7,618 nt of DNA from the NCBI GenBank assembly GCA_047614125.1, contig JBLHHI010000142.1:1-7618 (forward strand). The letters are read 5' to 3'. Both the position numbers and the translations under genes were made by a program. Positions 1-6,300 of this stretch are shown here, piece after piece (the stretch's first letter is position 1; every line of letters begins with the position of its first letter). The notes under the pieces were generated by a model. That model saw nothing but the letters and a program-made list of their open reading frames with translations. It was not told the origin of the DNA and made no database searches. Source of the DNA: JBLHHI01 sp047614125. Lineage in GTDB: Bacteria; Bacteroidota; Bacteroidia; NS11-12g; UBA9320.

Positions 1-118
1 TTGCTCGCCCTGTTTTGTTTCTTTTAAAGTTCCTATCTTCAAAACGTGTTCTATTTTCGTACGTGGGTGCTAAACTACATTATTTTTATATCCTTCGAAG
101 AAAATCGGGAAATATCAT

Positions 119-142
119 TTAAAAATGTGTACACATTTTTAA
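119..142. repeat. 24-bp perfect palindrome
   Basis: TTAAAAATGTGT is followed immediately by its exact reverse complement, giving a 24-bp palindrome with no spacer, centred on GTAC at 129-132. The flanking pair T118/G143 would add a wobble pair in RNA. It could be a dimeric repressor operator, or a bidirectional terminator for a gene to the left, since each arm ends in a run of five T or A. Sequence alone cannot choose between these. Confidence 0.65.
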
Positions 143-164
143 GTTGAAGTTGAAGCTGAAGTTG
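141..164. repeat. Four tandem AAGTTG hexamers
   Basis: Four adjacent 6-bp units read AAGTTG, AAGTTG, AAGCTG, AAGTTG, with one substitution in the third. The run begins at the right edge of the 24-bp palindrome. It is too short to call a minisatellite, and no role is evident. Copy number could vary by slippage. Confidence 0.6.
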
Positions 165-173
165 ACAAATTAT

Positions 174-213
174 TCAGCTTTGCTGATTGATTTGATCCAG
201 ACAAGCCTTGCTT
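174..213. repeat. Two small stem-loops (TCAGC/GCTGA and AAGC/GCTT)
   Basis: TCAGC-TTT-GCTGA at 174-186 is a perfect 5-bp stem with a 3-nt loop. AAGC-CTT-GCTT at 203-213 is a perfect 4-bp stem, also with a 3-nt loop. The second is short enough to arise by chance. They are listed because larger hairpins of the same build (short loop, perfect stem) follow at intervals up to 540. Confidence 0.4.
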
Positions 214-247
214 CGGCGGACACCTTGGTTGAATTTGGTTTTGATTC

Positions 248-264
248 TGACTCCATCGGAGTCA
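248..264. repeat. Stem-loop TGACTCC-ATC-GGAGTCA
   Basis: A perfect 7-bp inverted repeat encloses the 3-nt loop ATC. No T-run follows on either strand, so it is not a typical intrinsic terminator. It has the same architecture as the hairpin at 524-540 but an unrelated stem sequence. Confidence 0.6.
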
Positions 265-338
265 AACCTTGTCAGCCTTTGATTGAACAGAAATTTTCGT
301 TGAATTGAATTTATGGTTTCCTCCAACGCAAATGCATA

Positions 339-411
339 CCCCGTTCCTTCAGGGCGGGGAGGTTGGATGGCACGTACATCCTTATCAATAGCCCAGCACT
401 TCAGTGCTGGG
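339..411. repeat. REP-like block of three stem-loops
   Basis: Three hairpins follow each other. At 339-359, CCCCG pairs with CGGGG around an inner CC-TTCA-GG. At 365-381, GGATG pairs with CATCC. At 392-411, CCCAGCAC-TTCA-GTGCTGGG is a perfect 8-bp stem with a 4-nt loop. The first and third share the same C-TTCA-G apex. Paired GC-rich hairpins with a fixed loop in an otherwise AT-rich spacer resemble REP/BIME elements, which are mobilised by REP-associated tyrosine (Y1) transposases. No such transposase lies in the window, so the assignment is by form only. Confidence 0.55.
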
Positions 412-523
412 TAAATTTCGGCGATGGGTAAACATGAACCAGCAAAAATTGTTCAGCATGCAAAATGGGTACATGGCACCATCAAACATGTTGAGATGGA
501 GGTTGTATTTTGACAAAATTTCC

Positions 524-540
524 CGACCCCTACGGGGTCG
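524..540. repeat. Stem-loop CGACCCC-TAC-GGGGTCG
   Basis: A perfect 7-bp GC-rich stem closes a 3-nt loop. There is no downstream T-tract, so Rho-independent termination is unlikely. It is the last of the spaced hairpins before the transporter gene and lies about 65 bp upstream of its candidate promoter. Confidence 0.6.
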
Positions 541-603
541 CATCTTTAACCAGCTTTATGGATCCATGCAGTTTTATTGAACTACGAATCCATTGAAATT
601 TAG

Positions 604-636
604 TTTGACATTGAATTTTTCTTAACCGTATACTTG
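604..636 (+). promoter_or_regulatory. Candidate Bacteroidota promoter of the MFS gene
   Basis: TTTG at 604-607 and TATACTTG at 629-636 are separated by 21 bp. They fit the Bacteroidota sigma-factor consensus of a -33 TTTG and a -7 TAnnTTTG, with one mismatch in the -7 box. Transcription would start at about 640-643, almost on the ATG at 643, which implies a leaderless or nearly leaderless mRNA. The match is by eye. Confidence 0.45.
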
Positions 637-642
637 CACCGC

Positions 643-1830
643 ATGAATAAAAAAGCCGCCTTACGGGTTCTTTTTCTCACCACGTTTTTAGACTTGATGG
701 GCTTTGGGCTGATTATCCCGATTTTGCCAACACTTGCTTCCGACTTAGGAGCAACAGAAGCGCAGGTAGGATTAATCGCCGCTATTTATGCCTTGATGAA
801 CTTCTTCTTTTCGCCGTTTTGGGGAGCTCTGAGCGATCGACATGGCAGAAGACCCATAATTTTGGTTAGCGTTTTGATTACCGCAGTGGCCTATTTCGTT
901 TTTGCCCAAAGTGAAGTGATTTGGATTTTAATTCTTTCTCGAGTTTTTTCTGGAATTGGTTCTGCCAATATAGGAGCCGCACAAGCCTATATTGGAGACA
1001 TAACTGAGGCTAAAGATCGAGCCAAAACAATGGGTTTAATTGGGGCAGCCTTTGGATTGGGGTTCATTTTTGGTCCGCCCATCGGCGGCTGGTTGAAAAG
1101 CACCTACAACTTGGCTGTTGTTGGTTACGTGGCGGGAAGCTTGTCGTTGTTAAACTTCCTCCTAGCCTTTTTTTATTTACCAGAATCCATCAAGAAAAAG
1201 AATGCCTCGGCCATTCGCATCAAATTCTTCAGCTCGTTGATTAAAAACATGCGCAAGCCAAAGATTAGTCAATTGTTCACCATAAACTTAATCTACATCA
1301 CCGCCTTTGCTATGATGCAAGTTACCGCGGTGCTTTTGTGGGCACAGCACAGCGATTTGTCAGAATTGCAAATTGGCTATGTATTCATGTACATTGGATT
1401 GAGCAGCGCCATCGTTCAGGGCACCTTAGTTGGCCCTATTACAAAACGATTTGGCGAACGAAGAATGCTGGTTATTGGCTTGGTAATGATGATGATCGGC
1501 TTGTTTGCCATGCCGTTTTTTCAAAGCGAATATTTCTTTCCGTACGAGTTTCTTGCACTGTCGTTAATTGCCTTAGCCAATGGCTTCGTGAGTCCGGCTT
1601 TACTCTCATTGGTTACGCAAGTGAGCGAGCCACATGAAGTGGGCGCAATTACTGGAGCCAATCAATCGTTTGGATCAATTGGAAGAGTAATAGGGCCCAT
1701 TGTTGGAGGAGTCTTATATCAAATAAATTACTTTCTACCGTATGTTGTGGGCCCGATTGTGCTCATAATTGCCCTTTGGTTGGCCATTCGGTTTAAGCGA
1801 AAATCGTTGAATCTAGAAGAGGTTCTATGA
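643..1830 (+). CDS. MFS transporter, DHA1 / TCR-Tet type (drug:H+ antiporter-like)
   Basis: This is an inner-membrane secondary transporter of 395 residues with the hydrophobic pattern of about 12 transmembrane helices. Helix 1 contains D17. The loop between helices 2 and 3 has the MFS signature motif A (GALSDRHGRRP, residues 61-71). R100 and the following Gly/Ala-rich stretch match motif B. G134 to G149, including FGPPIGG, matches the antiporter motif C. A charged loop at about 184-207 separates the two halves, and a degenerate motif A (GPITKRFGERR, 264-274) starts the second. These features place it with TetA-like proton-driven exporters, but the substrate is unknown and tetracycline resistance should not be assumed. 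I chose the ATG at 643. A TTG at 634 would add three residues but lies inside the candidate -7 box. There is no Shine-Dalgarno sequence. Its 3' end overlaps the convergent synthase gene by 6 bp, with no terminator between them. Confidence 0.93.
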   Translation: MNKKAALRVLFLTTFLDLMGFGLIIPILPTLASDLGATEAQVGLIAAIYALMNFFFSPFWGALSDRHGRRPIILVSVLITAVAYFVFAQSEVIWILILSRVFSGIGSANIGAAQAYIGDITEAKDRAKTMGLIGAAFGLGFIFGPPIGGWLKSTYNLAVVGYVAGSLSLLNFLLAFFYLPESIKKKNASAIRIKFFSSLIKNMRKPKISQLFTINLIYITAFAMMQVTAVLLWAQHSDLSELQIGYVFMYIGLSSAIVQGTLVGPITKRFGERRMLVIGLVMMMIGLFAMPFFQSEYFFPYEFLALSLIALANGFVSPALLSLVTQVSEPHEVGAITGANQSFGSIGRVIGPIVGGVLYQINYFLPYVVGPIVLIIALWLAIRFKRKSLNLEEVL

Positions 1831-2553
1831 ACGAAGTGTAGCTAAGAAGGCTGGGTCAGTTTCTAAGACATTTCCCACAACCACCACGTCGGCACCAGCA
1901 TCCCACGCTTTCTGAACGCCATCGCCAGTTTTAATTCCTCCACCTACTACAATAGGGCGTGTAACGAAAGAGCGAACTTTTTCGATTACGTCGGTCGATA
2001 TCGGATTTTTAGCGCCGCTTCCAGCATCCATGTAAATGAGTGCCTTTCCCAACTGTTCTCCCGCCAAAGCGGTAACAGCAATTAAGCCGGGCTTATCGGC
2101 AGGAAGGGGTCGAGTACCCGAGATGTAACTCACCGTTGTTTCGGTTCCACCATCTACCAAAATATATGCGGTTGGAATGATTTCGATTTGTGCGCGGTGC
2201 AATTGCAAGGCAGATTCAACGTGTTTGCCTATTAATAAATCTGGGTTCCGTCCAGATATTAATGAAAGTAACAGGATACCATCGGCTTCGTTGCATATTT
2301 GATCTGCGCTGCCGGGAAAAATAATGCAAGGCAAAGTTGTGAGCTTTTTGATGCTCGATATTGTAGAATGGATTTCTCCATCGGTTAGAACACTTCCCCC
2401 AACAAATATTACATCTATATAGGCACAATTTGATTTTGAAAGCAAGGCCTCTAAGTGATCGTCGCTTGCCTTATCAGGGTCAATTAAAACGGCTAAAAGC
2501 TTTTTGCCGTTTCGTTGCTGATCATTTAGGTATGTAGTAAAGCCCGAGCTCAT
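1825..2553 (-). CDS. Geranylgeranylglyceryl/heptaprenylglyceryl phosphate synthase (GGGPS, PcrB-like)
   Basis: The enzyme joins a polyprenyl diphosphate to sn-glycerol 1-phosphate, the first ether-bond step of archaeal-type lipids. It is a soluble (beta/alpha)8-barrel. The 242 residues cover the whole family: LIDPDK (23-28), DVIFVGGS (47-54), FPGS (79-82), SLISGRNP (97-104), PTAYILVDGG (127-136), YMDAGSGA (174-181), VGGGI (203-207) and VVGN (225-228). The glycine-rich strands at the C-terminal end bind the glycerol phosphate group. The YMDAGSGA motif corresponds to the YxEAGSGA of archaeal enzymes, with Asp in place of Glu. Characterised Bacteroidota homologues are group II enzymes that use geranylgeranyl diphosphate; that this one does the same is inferred. 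The start is the ATG at 2553-2551, with no clear ribosome binding site. An inverted-repeat element begins only 27 bp upstream and may supply the promoter. No glycerol-1-phosphate dehydrogenase gene is visible nearby. Confidence 0.94.
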   Translation of the reverse strand: MSSGFTTYLNDQQRNGKKLLAVLIDPDKASDDHLEALLSKSNCAYIDVIFVGGSVLTDGEIHSTISSIKKLTTLPCIIFPGSADQICNEADGILLLSLISGRNPDLLIGKHVESALQLHRAQIEIIPTAYILVDGGTETTVSYISGTRPLPADKPGLIAVTALAGEQLGKALIYMDAGSGAKNPISTDVIEKVRSFVTRPIVVGGGIKTGDGVQKAWDAGADVVVVGNVLETDPAFLATLRS

Positions 2554-2609
2554 GAGTGGTTTGCAAAGAAAGTACTTTTAAACCTGAGTTCGACTATTAT
2601 TAGACAGCA

Positions 2610-2636
2610 CAAATGTATAATAATTTTTCAGTGCAA
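2610..2636 (-). promoter_or_regulatory. Candidate outward promoter inside the element, driving the synthase
   Basis: On the minus strand, TACATTTG (2617 to 2610) is a perfect TAnnTTTG -7 box. A TTG lies upstream at 2636-2634, but the gap of 16 bp is shorter than the usual 19-21. The transcript would start at about 2605, just inside the terminal repeat, and reach the synthase ATG after about 50 nt. If active, the inserted element supplies or replaces the gene's promoter. Confidence 0.35.
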
Positions 2637-2711
2637 GGCGCTTTGATGCAGAAATAGCGGGCTATTGCAAAGAAAAGTGACGCAGCAATGGACAGTTTTT
2701 ATCATGCCTTA

Positions 2712-2747
2712 ATAAAGGTGCCAAGCCTGATGAAAAGTCACCTTTAT
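2712..2747. repeat. Stem-loop inside the inverted-repeat element
   Basis: ATAAAGGTG at 2712-2720 is perfectly complementary to CACCTTTAT at 2739-2747, with an 18-nt loop between. The hairpin lies near the middle of the element. Internal palindromes of this kind are common in MITEs and IS remnants. No T-tract follows, so it is unlikely to be a terminator. Confidence 0.55.
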
Positions 2748-2997
2748 AACAAAAATGGTTCGAATTAACCCGAATGTCTTTCCCCATTGTTGGCGAAACC
2801 TGATTGTTTATCAGACTTCTGTGTAACTAAGAATAATCGAACTCAGGTTCTAACCTAAAAATAGTTGGGCTTGATTGGTTATTCTATTCCATTATCCGTC
2901 ATCAAAACACCCGCTTTCATTAAATTTTTTAGATCAAATGTTAAATGGACGAACATTTCGTTATATTAATAGGGGTCTTAGTTGATCATACAATTAT

Positions 2998-3111
2998 CCA
3001 ATTACAATTGGGAGAATCTTTCGGTTGTGGGCAAGCAATAATTTGCATACAACCAAATTTACTGAAATGGTTAAAAAAGCGCATGTAATTGATTGTCAGT
3101 TTATTGCAATC
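2998..3111. repeat. Three consecutive stem-loops upstream of nrdJ
   Basis: CCAATT-AC-AATTGG at 2998-3011 is a perfect 6-bp palindrome. At 3023-3054 a two-part stem forms: GGTTGT pairs with ACAACC on the outside and GCAA with TTGC inside, with a GG/AT interior step. At 3091-3111 GATTGT pairs with GCAATC, with one wobble. They lie more than 120 bp before the likely nrdJ transcription start, so they may belong to an older element or an RNA of their own. AT-rich DNA forms weak hairpins easily, so their significance is uncertain. Confidence 0.35.
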
Positions 3112-3231
3112 GGCAATTAAAAAGCAAGTTAAAAAACGATTTTTTTGTTATCAACAGCACAACGTCAGGTTTTCCGTACGAAAAAAAAATGGTGTGGAAA
3201 AATGCGTACCAAGTGAAGGATATTCTACCTA

Positions 3232-3239
3232 TACTTTTG
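3232..3239 (+). promoter_or_regulatory. -7 promoter box of nrdJ
   Basis: TACTTTTG matches the Bacteroidota -7 consensus TAnnTTTG at every fixed position. No TTTG or TTG is found at the expected 19-21 bp upstream, so only half the promoter is supported. Transcription would begin at about 3244, leaving a leader of about 70 nt before the nrdJ ATG. Confidence 0.4.
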
Positions 3240-3248
3240 AGCAAAAAC

Positions 3249-3274
3249 CCACATAAAATTTTTATTCTGTGTGG
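3249..3274 (+). promoter_or_regulatory. Hairpin at the 5' end of the nrdJ leader
   Basis: CCACATAAAAT (3249-3259) pairs with ATTCTGTGTGG (3264-3274) across a TTTT loop: 10 of 11 positions pair, one of them as G-U. If the -7 box at 3232 is used, this stem sits within the first 30 nt of the mRNA, where it could stabilise the transcript or control it. As DNA it is also an inverted repeat that a regulator could bind. The arms do not fit the 16-bp NrdR box. Confidence 0.45.
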
Positions 3275-3316
3275 AAGCACATCTAATAATTTAACAACAC
3301 GTACAAAAGCAATTTC

Positions 3317-6300
3317 ATGAGCCACAGTAAAAAATCATCAAAATCAAATAAAGGTCTGAAATTCGAACGTTTCTTCACTAAAGAAGGCAAGAAAGCCGCT
3401 GATTTATTCACATACGAACAGCGAACTTCTGTAATCAAAAACCCACAAGGTGATTACGTTTTCAAAATGGACAACGTCGAAGTTCCAAATACATGGTCGC
3501 AAGTGGCCACAGATATTCTGGCTCAAAAATATTTTAGAAAAGCTGGGGTTCCACAAGCCGATGGAACGCTGGGTGCTGAAAATTCAATTAAACAAGTAGC
3601 CCATCGATTGGCAAATTGTTGGAGACATTGGGGATCCGAAAACGGGTACTTCAATGGCAAAAAAGATGCAGACATTTTTTACGATGAATTGGTGTACAGC
3701 ATTACGGCTCAACACGCTGCACCAAATTCGCCACAATGGTTTAACACCGGTTTGCATAGTTCGTACGGAATTACAGGCTCGCCACAAGGGCATTACTACT
3801 GCGAGCATAAAACCGGTGAGTTAAAACAATCTACCTCGGCCTACGAACGTCCACAACCTCATGCGTGCTTTATTTTATCTGTAAGCGATGATTTAGTTAA
3901 CGAAGGAGGCATCATGGATCTTTGGGTACGCGAAGCACGAATCTTTAAATATGGATCGGGAGTTGGAACCAACTTCTCACAAATACGAGGTGCTGGCGAA
4001 ATTTTATCGGGCGGAGGAACTTCAAGCGGCTTAATGTCGTTTCTGAAAATTGGCGATCGCGCAGCCGGTGCCATCAAATCGGGTGGAACTACACGAAGAG
4101 CTGCCAAGATGGTTACGCTCGACTTAGATCACCCGGAAATTGAGTTGTTTATAAACTGGAAAAAAGACGAAGAAAAGAAAGTAGCTGCTTTGATCGATGC
4201 TGGATATTCTTCGCACTATGAAGGCGATGCCTACCAAACCGTTTCGGGCCAAAACTCAAACAACTCGGTTCGCATTCCAAATAAATTCTTTCATGCCTTG
4301 CAAAACGGAACGGATTGGGATTTAACCGCCCGTACCGATGGAAGTGTTATGAAATCAATTCCTGCACAAAAACTGTGGGATGATATTGCCTATGCCGCTT
4401 GGGCGTGTGCAGATCCAGGGGTTCAGTACGACACCACCATCAACGAATGGCATACGTGTCCTCAAGGTGGGCCAATCAATGCATCCAACCCATGTTCAGA
4501 ATACATGTTCTTGGATAATACAGCGTGCAACTTGGCTTCTTTAAATCTGCGTCATTTCTTTAATGCAGATACACAAGAGTTTAATGTAGAAGGCATTCGA
4601 TATACTTCGCGTTTATGGACGGTGGTATTGGAAATTTCTGTTTTGATGGCACAATTCCCATCCAAAGAAGTAGCCGAATTGAGTTATGCCTATAGAACCC
4701 TAGGGTTAGGATATGCAAATTTGGGATCGGTATTAATGTTATCGGGCATACCGTACGATAGCGAAAAAGCTACTGCAATATGTGGAGCGGTTACCGCAAT
4801 TTTAACCGGTACGGCGTACGCCACTTCCGCCGAAATGGCCTCATTCTTAGGAGCTTTTAAAGAATACGACAACAACAAAGAAGACATGATGCGTGTAATG
4901 CGCAATCACAGATACGCAGCGTACAATGCCAACGAATACGATGGTTTAAGCATTGAGCCGGTTGGAATCGATCCAAAATTCTGTCCGGATTACCTCCTTA
5001 CTTCAGCGTGCAATTCGTGGGATGAAGCGGTGATGTTGGGCGAGAAACACGGTTATCGAAACGCTCAAACAACGGTTATTGCACCCACCGGAACCATTGG
5101 CTTGGTAATGGATTGCGATACCACGGGTATTGAACCCGACTTTGCCTTGGTAAAGTTTAAAAAATTAAGTGGTGGTGGATATTTTAAGATCGTAAACCAA
5201 TCGGTACCAGGTGCCTTAAAAAACTTGGGCTATGCCAAAAATGAGATTGAACAAATCGTAAACTACGCCAAAGGGCAAGCAACCTTAAAAGGGGCACCCT
5301 ACATCAATCACAAAACCTTAAAAGAGAAAGGTTTTACTAAAGAAGACATCCAAAAAATTGAATCCGGTTTGGCAGGAGCCTTCGAAATTGGTTTTGTATT
5401 TAACCAATGGTCGCTGGGAGTTGAAACCATGGAACGATTGGGAATTGACGAAGCAACCTATTCGGATTCGGAGTTCGATATGTTACAGCACATAGGCTTT
5501 ACCGGAGAAGAAGTAGATGAAGCAAACAACTTTGTTTGTGGCACCATGACGGTAGAAGGAGCACCGTTTTTACGCGATGAGCACCTTCCGGTATTTGATT
5601 GTGCCAATCGTTGCGGGAACATAGGGGAGCGATACATCCACGCACACGGTCACATCCGTATGATGGCTGCAGCACAACCCTTCATTTCTGGAGCTATTTC
5701 TAAAACCATCAACTTGCCCAACGAGGCAGATGTGGAAGAAATCAAGTCGTGCTACGAATTGAGTTGGAAGCTTGGTTTGAAAGCAAATGCCTTATACCGA
5801 GATGGTTGTAAATTGTCGCAACCATTGAGCAACAAGAGTGATAGCAAAAAAGAAAAAGGGCTCGACAAAGAGGAAGTTTCTGAATTGATTGCAGAAAAAA
5901 TTGAAAATGCGCTCGGCACGAAGAGTGAATATACTTTAGATCAGATTACGCCGGACATGGTGTTGGATGCTGCTAAGAAGATTATTGACGAATCAAACGA
6001 TACCATCTTCCAGATGCAGCTATCGAACATTGTAGAACGCAAAAAACTTCCAAACAAACGAGGAGGATTTACCCAAAAAGCAAAGGTTGGAGGTCAAACC
6101 CTATTCATCCGAACCGGAGAATACAACGACGGCCGATTGGGCGAAATCTTTGTCGACATGCACAAAGAGGGAGCAACTTTCCGTTCGTTGATGAACTGCT
6201 TCTCCATTGCAGTATCCATAGGCTTGCAATACGGTGTTCCATTGCGCGAGTTTGTAGATAAGTTTACGTTTACCAAGTTTGAGCCTGCTGGATACGTAGA

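Larger units (their letters stand above)
1..642. other. Hairpin-rich non-coding region upstream of the MFS gene
   Basis: I see no convincing gene on either strand here. The stretch holds a perfect palindrome, a hexamer repeat and at least six short stem-loops, which are listed separately. Minor palindromes also occur, such as ATGG-CA-CCAT at 473-482 and AACATGTT at 485-492. The heptamer GGGTAAA appears twice (410-416 and 426-432). Positions 1-118 show nothing I can name. The region ends in a candidate promoter for the transporter gene. Confidence 0.7.
2581..2849. mobile_element. MITE-like element or IS remnant with 23-bp terminal inverted repeats
   Basis: AACCTGAGTTCGA at 2581-2593 is matched by its exact reverse complement at 2837-2849. 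The match continues inward to 23 positions (2581-2603 against 2827-2849) with 2 mismatches. The 269 bp between the outer ends carries no open frame long enough for a transposase. It does carry internal hairpins (2712-2747; CTGAT-TGTTT-ATCAG at 2800-2814). This is the form of a non-autonomous miniature element or an internally deleted IS. A third copy of the 13-mer lies at 7520-7532. I see no clear target-site duplication, which could mean age, or a boundary slightly different from the one given. I cannot assign an IS family by eye. Confidence 0.7.
2850..3316. other. AT-rich non-coding region upstream of nrdJ
   Basis: No well-supported gene lies here. The right half contains three consecutive hairpins (2998-3111), a weak ORF that may be a relic (3093-3320), a perfect -7 promoter box (3232-3239) and a further hairpin just ahead of nrdJ (3249-3274). 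I looked for a cobalamin riboswitch because the downstream enzyme needs B12. I found no B12-box core (GCCACTG) or matching fold. Positions 2850-2990 show nothing I can name. Confidence 0.55.
3093..3320 (+). pseudogene. Possible relic or small ORF overlapping the nrdJ start
   Basis: This frame encodes 75 residues from a TTG at 3093, or 43 from the ATG at 3189. The stretch with strand-like hydrophobic pattern (VKDILPILL, then KIFILCGSTSNN) reads like real protein. It faintly recalls the second half of small P-loop nucleotide kinases, but no P-loop is present and I would not assign a function. The stop codon overlaps the nrdJ start as ATGA, the arrangement used in translational coupling. Against a functional gene: there is no good start codon, the -7 box of nrdJ lies inside it, and the frame is short. 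A decayed fragment or a chance ORF is more likely than a gene. Confidence 0.2.

Noticed and set aside
643..1830. Tetracycline-resistance gene tetA
   Set aside because: The MFS motifs fit the TetA-like antiporter group, but the same motifs occur in many exporters of other substrates. There is no adjacent TetR-type regulator.
3249..3274. NrdR-box pair upstream of nrdJ
   Set aside because: The arms (CCACA/TGTGG) resemble the ends of an NrdR box, but the overall 26-bp length and interior do not fit the 16-bp consensus or its paired spacing.
2850..3316. Cobalamin riboswitch upstream of the B12-dependent reductase
   Set aside because: No B12-box core or kissing-loop layout is seen, and the leader predicted from the -7 box is only about 70 nt.
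3101..3325. Minus-strand open frame of 74 codons upstream of nrdJ
   Set aside because: It lies opposite the promoter region, has no recognisable domain, and mirrors the AT-rich frame on the other strand. No ribosome binding site or promoter supports it.
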